NCBI GenBank assembly: GCA_028822575.1
Contig: JAPKDN010000020.1
Span: 1-16,064, forward strand
Reading direction: 5' to 3'
DNA from: Alphaproteobacteria bacterium
Lineage (GTDB): Bacteria > Pseudomonadota > Alphaproteobacteria > Thalassobaculales > Thalassobaculaceae
DNA length: 16,064 nucleotides
Shown: positions 12,193 through 16,064 of the stretch, one piece after another
Position numbering within the stretch: the stretch's first letter is position 1
How the letters are laid out: each line of letters opens with the position of its first letter
Notes under the pieces: model-generated
Seen by the model: the letters and a program-made list of their open reading frames with translations, nothing else
Databases searched by the model: none
What the model was told of the DNA's origin: nothing
Translations under genes and position numbers: made by a program

Positions 12193-13656
12193 TCAGCGGT
12201 AAACCAGCGTGCCATCATCTAGATTAGCGTTAGGGATTTCCTCGACCTCGCGATAATAGTCCTGGCTGAAGATCCAAGGTTCCCGGTCTCCTTGCTTGGG
12301 CATGATATGCATCTTGCGGGTCAGGTAGCCGGCGTTGAAATTCTCCGGATCGACCAGGGGTAGCGCCGGCATGTCGCGGTCCTCGTCGCGCAGTGTCGGC
12401 ATGACCATACCCGCGTCCTTGTCGGCCATGTGGTTCAGAAGCCGGCAGACGAATTCGGAGACCATGTCGGCGCGCATGGTCCAACTGGTCCGAAGATAAC
12501 CGAACACCCAAGCAAGGTTCGGGACGCCCGAGAACAGTATCCCACGATGCGCCCAGGTCTTGGCCCAATCCACCGCCTTACCGTCAACGGTAAACAGAAT
12601 CTCACCCATCATCGCCAGTTCAAGACCGGTCGCGGTGACGATGATATCCGCCTTCAGCTCCTTGCCAGACTTCAGCAGGACGCCATCCTCGGTGATGGTT
12701 TCAATCTGGTCGGTAACCACCGAGGCCTTGCCGCACCGAATGGCCTCGAAAAGATCACCGTCAGGGATATAGGCGAGCCGCTGCCGCCACGGCCGGTAAT
12801 TCGCATTGAAATGCGTATCGACGTCGAAATTCTTGCCAAGTGCCGCCTGGGCGCCGGCCACCAGATCGGTGCGCAGCGATTCCGGCTCCTCGAAGGAGCG
12901 TCGGGTGATCTCCTTCTGATCCTTCAAAATCTTGCGCCGGGCAATGTCATGGACGACCTCGTCCGGCAGGTCCAATTCTCGAAGAGTGTTGGCAAGATCA
13001 TAGCGATTCGGCGCCGAGTACATGAAGGTCGCCGAGCGTTGCAGCATCGTAACCTCGGCCCCGTCCCGCGCCATCGCCGGTACAATCGTCGCCGCCGTCG
13101 CGCCGGAGCCTATAACAACAACCTTCTTACCCTTGTGATCGAGCCCCTCGGGCCAGGTTTGGGGATGAGCCACCGGACCCAGAAAACGATCAAGGCCAGT
13201 GATATCCGGCGTGTAGCCTTTTTGATGGCGATAGTAGCCTTGGCACATCCACAGAAATTCGCAGGTAAAGGTCGCGGTCTCGTCGGTGTCGCCCCGCGTG
13301 ACCTCCAGGGTCCAGCGCCCAGCCTCGCTCGACCACTCCGCGCTCTCGATATGGTGATGAAAGCGGATATGTTCGCGGATCTTCTGCTCGTCCAGCACCT
13401 CATCTAGATATTTCAGGATCTCCGGCGCGGTAGCAATCGGCGGGCCAAGCCAAGGCTTCCAGCCATAACCAAAGGTGAAAAGATCACTGTCAGACCGGAT
13501 GCCGGGGAATTTGTGAGTGAGCCAAGTGCCGCCGAAGCTTTCCTGACGCTCCAGCAAGGCGAAGCTCTTGTCCGGACAATACTGTTGCAAGTGATAGGCT
13601 GCGTCGATGCCGGATATGCCGGCACCCACGATCAACACGTCAAAATGCTCACCCAT
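12193..13656 (-). CDS. FAD-dependent Baeyer-Villiger monooxygenase, EthA-like
   Basis: A 487-residue flavoprotein that resembles mycobacterial EthA (489 residues) over its whole length; it should insert an oxygen atom into ketones to give esters, or oxidise sulfur compounds, using NADPH and O2. The FAD-binding motif GAGISG is at residues 11-16, followed by GGTW and GIRSDSD. The Baeyer-Villiger fingerprint FxGxxxHxxxWP is perfectly kept at Phe158, Gly160, His164, Trp168 and Pro169. The NADPH-binding GSGATA is at 183-188, and the ADIIVTATGL segment is also present. The start has only a weak ribosome binding sequence. It is divergent from a small conserved gene, and its stop lies 14 bp from the LLM pseudogene's stop. 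An alpha/beta hydrolase two genes away could hydrolyse an ester product, which is inference. Substrate is unknown; general flavin monooxygenase activity is the main alternative. Confidence 0.94.
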   Translation of the reverse strand: MGEHFDVLIVGAGISGIDAAYHLQQYCPDKSFALLERQESFGGTWLTHKFPGIRSDSDLFTFGYGWKPWLGPPIATAPEILKYLDEVLDEQKIREHIRFHHHIESAEWSSEAGRWTLEVTRGDTDETATFTCEFLWMCQGYYRHQKGYTPDITGLDRFLGPVAHPQTWPEGLDHKGKKVVVIGSGATAATIVPAMARDGAEVTMLQRSATFMYSAPNRYDLANTLRELDLPDEVVHDIARRKILKDQKEITRRSFEEPESLRTDLVAGAQAALGKNFDVDTHFNANYRPWRQRLAYIPDGDLFEAIRCGKASVVTDQIETITEDGVLLKSGKELKADIIVTATGLELAMMGEILFTVDGKAVDWAKTWAHRGILFSGVPNLAWVFGYLRTSWTMRADMVSEFVCRLLNHMADKDAGMVMPTLRDEDRDMPALPLVDPENFNAGYLTRKMHIMPKQGDREPWIFSQDYYREVEEIPNANLDDGTLVYR

Positions 13657-13770
13657 CGCCGCACCCGCTCACATTATTCAGCTCAGACATCCGCCGCACC
13701 ATACAACCCGGCGGCGGGACCTGAAAGCGGCGCGCGACGGTGGCCGAGAATGGACTTTCCAATGCGACCC

Positions 13771-13799
13771 ACGCATCATGTCGACGCCATGACATGCGT
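13771..13799 (+). repeat. Inverted repeat next to the ribosome binding site of the 98-aa protein gene
   Basis: ACGCATCATGTC (13771-13782) pairs with GACATGCGT (13791-13799) apart from a 3-nt bulge, around an 8-nt loop. It ends 1 nt before the GGAG site at 13801-13804. It could be an operator in the divergent region or an mRNA hairpin influencing translation, but it may also be chance. Confidence 0.35.
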
Positions 13800-13800
13800 T

Positions 13801-13804
13801 GGAG
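13801..13804 (+). promoter_or_regulatory. Shine-Dalgarno site deciding the start of the 98-aa protein
   Basis: GGAG lies 5 nt before the ATG at 13810. The frame is open far upstream (to 13513, across the divergent monooxygenase gene), so this site supports the short form of the protein. An ATG at 13789 would add 7 residues but has no such site. Confidence 0.6.
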
Positions 13805-13809
13805 CCGCC

Positions 13810-14106
13810 ATGAACAGGGATCATTTCAAAGCCAGTTTTTCCGATGCCGCGCCACCGGCTGGGCTGTCTGCCGCACTGCTCGCGTTGTGGTGGCAACGCA
13901 AGGGAGATTGGGAGCAGGCCCACGAGGCCGCGCAATCGGACGAAAGTTTGTATACCGCCTGGGTACATGCCTTGCTGCATCGCGAGGAAGGGGATCTTTC
14001 CAACGCCGGCTATTGGTATCGCCGGGCCAAGCGCGATGTTTGCAGTGATCCGTTGGAGACGGAATGGGAAGCCATTCTCTCGGCGCTTGCCTTGGACGCC
14101 TCCTGA
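13810..14106 (+). CDS. Conserved hypothetical small protein with TPR-like helical character
   Basis: A 98-residue soluble protein without signal peptide or membrane segment. It reads as paired helices: LSAALLALWWQRKGDWEQAH, then SLYTAWVHALLHREEGDL, then SNAGYWYRRAKRD and LETEWEAILSAL. The combination of WVHA-LHR-EGDL-NAGYWYRRA is familiar to me from a small uncharacterised protein family found in several proteobacteria. The helix-turn-helix spacing and the GDW-QA and GDL-NA repeats resemble tetratricopeptide units, which usually mediate protein contacts. No catalytic motif is visible and no function is assigned. It is divergent from the monooxygenase, and 104 bp upstream of the alpha/beta hydrolase on the same strand, so the two may share transcription. 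Confidence 0.75.
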   Translation: MNRDHFKASFSDAAPPAGLSAALLALWWQRKGDWEQAHEAAQSDESLYTAWVHALLHREEGDLSNAGYWYRRAKRDVCSDPLETEWEAILSALALDAS

Positions 14107-14210
14107 AGCCGCGTCATCTCAAGTCCCGTCCGCGTTGCCGACCTTGACCCAGAGTTTATTGATACAGCCTAGCCGATAGGATTCCCGGTCACCCCGCGAA
14201 AGGCCCAACC

Positions 14211-15026
14211 ATGCTAACCACCACGTCCGGCACACCCTATTGGGTCGATGGCCCGACCTCGACCACCCGCCCAACCCTGGTGTTTCTACATGGCGTGTTG
14301 ATGGATCATCAAAGCTGGAACCGGCAGATCGAGGGCTTGGCGGGTGATTACAGGATCGTGCGCCAGGACATGCTGGGCCATGGCGCCTGCCCGAATCGCC
14401 CAGGCCCGCGCCAGCTGGAAGACTTCGTCGAACAGGTTCGCGCATTGATCCAGGAAACCTGCCCGGACGAGGCGCCAGTTCTCATCGGCTTTTCCATGGG
14501 CGGGCTGATCGCCCAGGCCTATGCGATTCAATACGCGGCCGAGCTTAGCGGCCTGGTCCTGATGAGCGCTGTCTATAACCGCACCGCCGAAGAGTTGGCG
14601 TCGGTTGCCGCGCGCTTGGAGAACCTGGAGGCCCAGGGGATGGAAGGTGTGATCTCGGCGGCGCGAAAGAGATGGTTCCGTCCCGACGAGATGGATACCC
14701 AAGGCGACCAAATAGAAGAAATCCTGGGATGGATGCGGGACGGCGATACTGGCGCGAAAACCAAGGCCTATCAGGTTTTCACCTCCGAGGATCACAAAAC
14801 CACCGGCAAGCTCGGCGCGGTGTCCTGCCCGGCCCTGGTGATGACCGGAGACGGTGATAAGGGCTCGCCGCCGCATATGTCGCGGGCCATGGCGGCCGAG
14901 ATCCCGAACGCGCGCTTGGCGATCATCAGAGACCAGCAACACATGATGCCAGTGCTCGCGGCGGAGCGGGTCAACGCGGAGTTGCGGGCATTTCTGGAGG
15001 CGTTACCGGCGCAGCGTGATCGATAA
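14211..15026 (+). CDS. Alpha/beta hydrolase
   Basis: A 271-residue alpha/beta-fold hydrolase without signal peptide. The catalytic triad is readable: nucleophile Ser95 in the elbow GFSMGG (93-98), the acid Asp216 (or Asp214) in MTGDGDKGSP, and His244 in DQQHMMPV. The oxyanion-hole His27-Gly28 lies in VFLHGV. The family includes esterases, lactonases, C-C hydrolases and similar enzymes; the exact substrate is not predictable. An ATG at 14211 is preceded by GAAAGG at a normal distance. Its last 24 bp overlap the end of the convergent MFS gene. Close to the Baeyer-Villiger monooxygenase, an ester or lactone hydrolase would be a logical next step, but the genes are on opposite strands and separated by another gene. 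Confidence 0.92.
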   Translation: MLTTTSGTPYWVDGPTSTTRPTLVFLHGVLMDHQSWNRQIEGLAGDYRIVRQDMLGHGACPNRPGPRQLEDFVEQVRALIQETCPDEAPVLIGFSMGGLIAQAYAIQYAAELSGLVLMSAVYNRTAEELASVAARLENLEAQGMEGVISAARKRWFRPDEMDTQGDQIEEILGWMRDGDTGAKTKAYQVFTSEDHKTTGKLGAVSCPALVMTGDGDKGSPPHMSRAMAAEIPNARLAIIRDQQHMMPVLAAERVNAELRAFLEALPAQRDR

Positions 15027-16064
15027 CAGTAACGACAACCACAAGCTTGCCGCCCCCAACAAATAAGCCGGTGTGTAGCTATGGCTGACATCGTGGATAA
15101 CCCCGGCGATCAGCGGGCCAATGGCGCCAAATACCGAGATCAGGGCCAGTATTGCCCCCATCAACGCGCCGACGGATTTTGTGCCATAAAGCTCGATCCC
15201 CAAGGTGGTGATCTGGGTCGAGGCACCGCCAACCCCGAACCCAAGCATAAAGGTCACGATGATCGCCGCGAACAGGCCGTTTGACAGCGTCAAGCCGACC
15301 ATCGCCAGGGTTGCGACAATGATCGCCAATTGGTAGGCCCTTAACGCGCCGAGCCGGTCACAGGTCATCCCCATCACCACTCGACCAGCACAGTTTCCGG
15401 CACCGAAGGCGGTCACGACAATTGCCGCGAAGGTCGCGTCGAGCCCCTTTTCCAGCATAAAGGGCGCGTTCTGTACGAAGGTGATTGCGCCAGCGAACCA
15501 CCACAACCCGAAGGTCATGATCATGCGCCAAAACAATCCGCTCCGTGCGATTCTTGATGGCTTGGCCACGGGCGTGTGATGGCGGGCTGGATCGGTACCC
15601 ACCGCGCCACACATCGGTGGGTTTCGGAGGCTGGCCGCGCCATACCGTAGCAAGTTCTTTTCCGCCGGATCTCGGGTCAGCAAAAGTGCCGCGCCGATGA
15701 TCAATCCGCCGGAGATCAGACCAAGCCAAAGATAAGCCTCGCGCCATCCGAGCTGCTGGATAAGGGTCTCGGCGAGCGGGGCGATGAAAAACACCCCAGA
15801 TCCACCGCCCAGGGTGGTGATCCCGACCGCGAGGCCCCGGTTGGTCTCGAACCAGCGCGAGACCGTGGCGACCAAGGGAGACCAAGCAGCCCCCATCCCC
15901 GCCGCCGAAATCAGGCCATAGAGCCCGTAAAGCTGCCAGGCTTCGGTTACGAACGCGCAAAGAGCGGTACCGCCACCAAACAATAATCCACCGAAAAGCA
16001 CCGTTATCCTTGGCCCGAATCGGTCGGCCGACCACCCCATCGGTAACGAGAACAGCCCATAGGA
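15003..16064 (-). CDS. MFS transporter (MCT/oxalate-formate antiporter-like), 5'-truncated by window edge
   Basis: A major facilitator superfamily carrier lacking its first helix. The frame is open through the window edge (codons Ser-Tyr-Gly-Leu-Phe-Ser-Leu-Pro before the first Met), so the apparent ATG at 16040 is not the true start. About eleven transmembrane helices remain. The cytoplasmic loop signature GWSADRFGPR follows helix 2, and SRWFETNRGLAVGITTLGGGSG (positions about 15805-15870) is the helix 4-5 motif characteristic of monocarboxylate-porter-like MFS proteins. A hydrophilic central loop of about 45 residues separates the two halves, and the second half repeats the loop pattern as MTCDRLGALRA. 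The gene ends in Arg-Arg-stop and overlaps the alpha/beta hydrolase tail-to-tail by 24 bp. Organic acids are likely substrates given the subfamily and the nearby 2-hydroxyacid dehydrogenases, but this is inference. Confidence 0.92.
   Translation of the reverse strand, partial: SYGLFSLPMGWSADRFGPRITVLFGGLLFGGGTALCAFVTEAWQLYGLYGLISAAGMGAAWSPLVATVSRWFETNRGLAVGITTLGGGSGVFFIAPLAETLIQQLGWREAYLWLGLISGGLIIGAALLLTRDPAEKNLLRYGAASLRNPPMCGAVGTDPARHHTPVAKPSRIARSGLFWRMIMTFGLWWFAGAITFVQNAPFMLEKGLDATFAAIVVTAFGAGNCAGRVVMGMTCDRLGALRAYQLAIIVATLAMVGLTLSNGLFAAIIVTFMLGFGVGGASTQITTLGIELYGTKSVGALMGAILALISVFGAIGPLIAGVIHDVSHSYTPAYLLGAASLWLSLLLSITLRR

Noticed and set aside
12430..13407. A 325-codon open frame on the plus strand, antisense to the monooxygenase gene
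   Set aside because: It lies wholly opposite a gene with perfect family motifs, and its predicted product has no recognisable motif and looks like a compositional shadow of GC-rich coding DNA.
14144..14180. Promoter with TTGACC box before the alpha/beta hydrolase
   Set aside because: A good -35-like TTGACC is present at 14144-14149, but no -10-like sequence lies 16-18 bp downstream.

Overview
The window is about 16 kb of GC-rich, densely packed bacterial chromosome. Gene content and protein style (CobU/CbiB, LeuC/LeuD, MCT-like MFS, EthA-type monooxygenase, several 2-hydroxyacid dehydrogenases, a GST) suggest an alphaproteobacterium, perhaps an environmental Rhodospirillales-like lineage; this taxonomic guess is inference from by-eye similarity. 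I see no rRNA, tRNA, CRISPR array, insertion sequence, phage gene or transcription-factor gene.

Layout. (1) 1-1374, plus strand: two tandem GhrA-like 2-hydroxyacid dehydrogenases, the first cut by the window edge. (2) 1469-2851, minus: an M17 leucyl aminopeptidase-like enzyme, divergent from a glutathione S-transferase (3042-3701, plus). (3) 3702-4260: 559 bp with no convincing intact gene, but with a long, once-interrupted open frame on the minus strand. (4) 4261-9581, minus: a tightly packed run, read in the order gamma-glutamyltransferase, cobU, leuC, leuD, cbiB. Two late cobalamin genes thus bracket a complete isopropylmalate-dehydratase pair, with gaps of 26, 28, 1 and 49 bp. (5) 9615-10610, plus: a third 2-hydroxyacid dehydrogenase, of a subfamily lacking the usual catalytic Glu, convergent with a VOC/glyoxalase-fold protein (10686-11159, minus). 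(6) 11294-12178, plus: a clearly decayed luciferase-like (LLM) flavin oxidoreductase with two nonsense codons and two frame changes. (7) 12193-13656, minus: an EthA-type Baeyer-Villiger monooxygenase. (8) 13810-14106, plus: a 98-residue conserved hypothetical protein. (9) 14211-15026, plus: an alpha/beta hydrolase whose end overlaps tail-to-tail with an MFS transporter (15003-16064, minus) cut by the window edge.

How the genes may work together. The solid pathway assignments are lower-ligand-loop assembly of cobalamin (CbiB then CobU) and a LeuCD dehydratase. A looser theme is glutathione chemistry (GST, gamma-glutamyltransferase, an M17 enzyme of a family known to include Cys-Gly hydrolases, a glyoxalase-fold protein). 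Another is small organic acid or ketone catabolism (three 2-hydroxyacid dehydrogenases, the monooxygenase, the hydrolase, the MFS carrier, the dead LLM oxidoreductase). Neither theme is proven by the sequence.

I did not find a convincing new biological system. The best items for a second look are the cob-leu-cob gene order, a zero-frame A_AAA_AAG slippery heptamer inside a perfect inverted repeat in leuC, the dead LLM gene, the interrupted frame downstream of cbiB, and several inverted repeats next to start codons.
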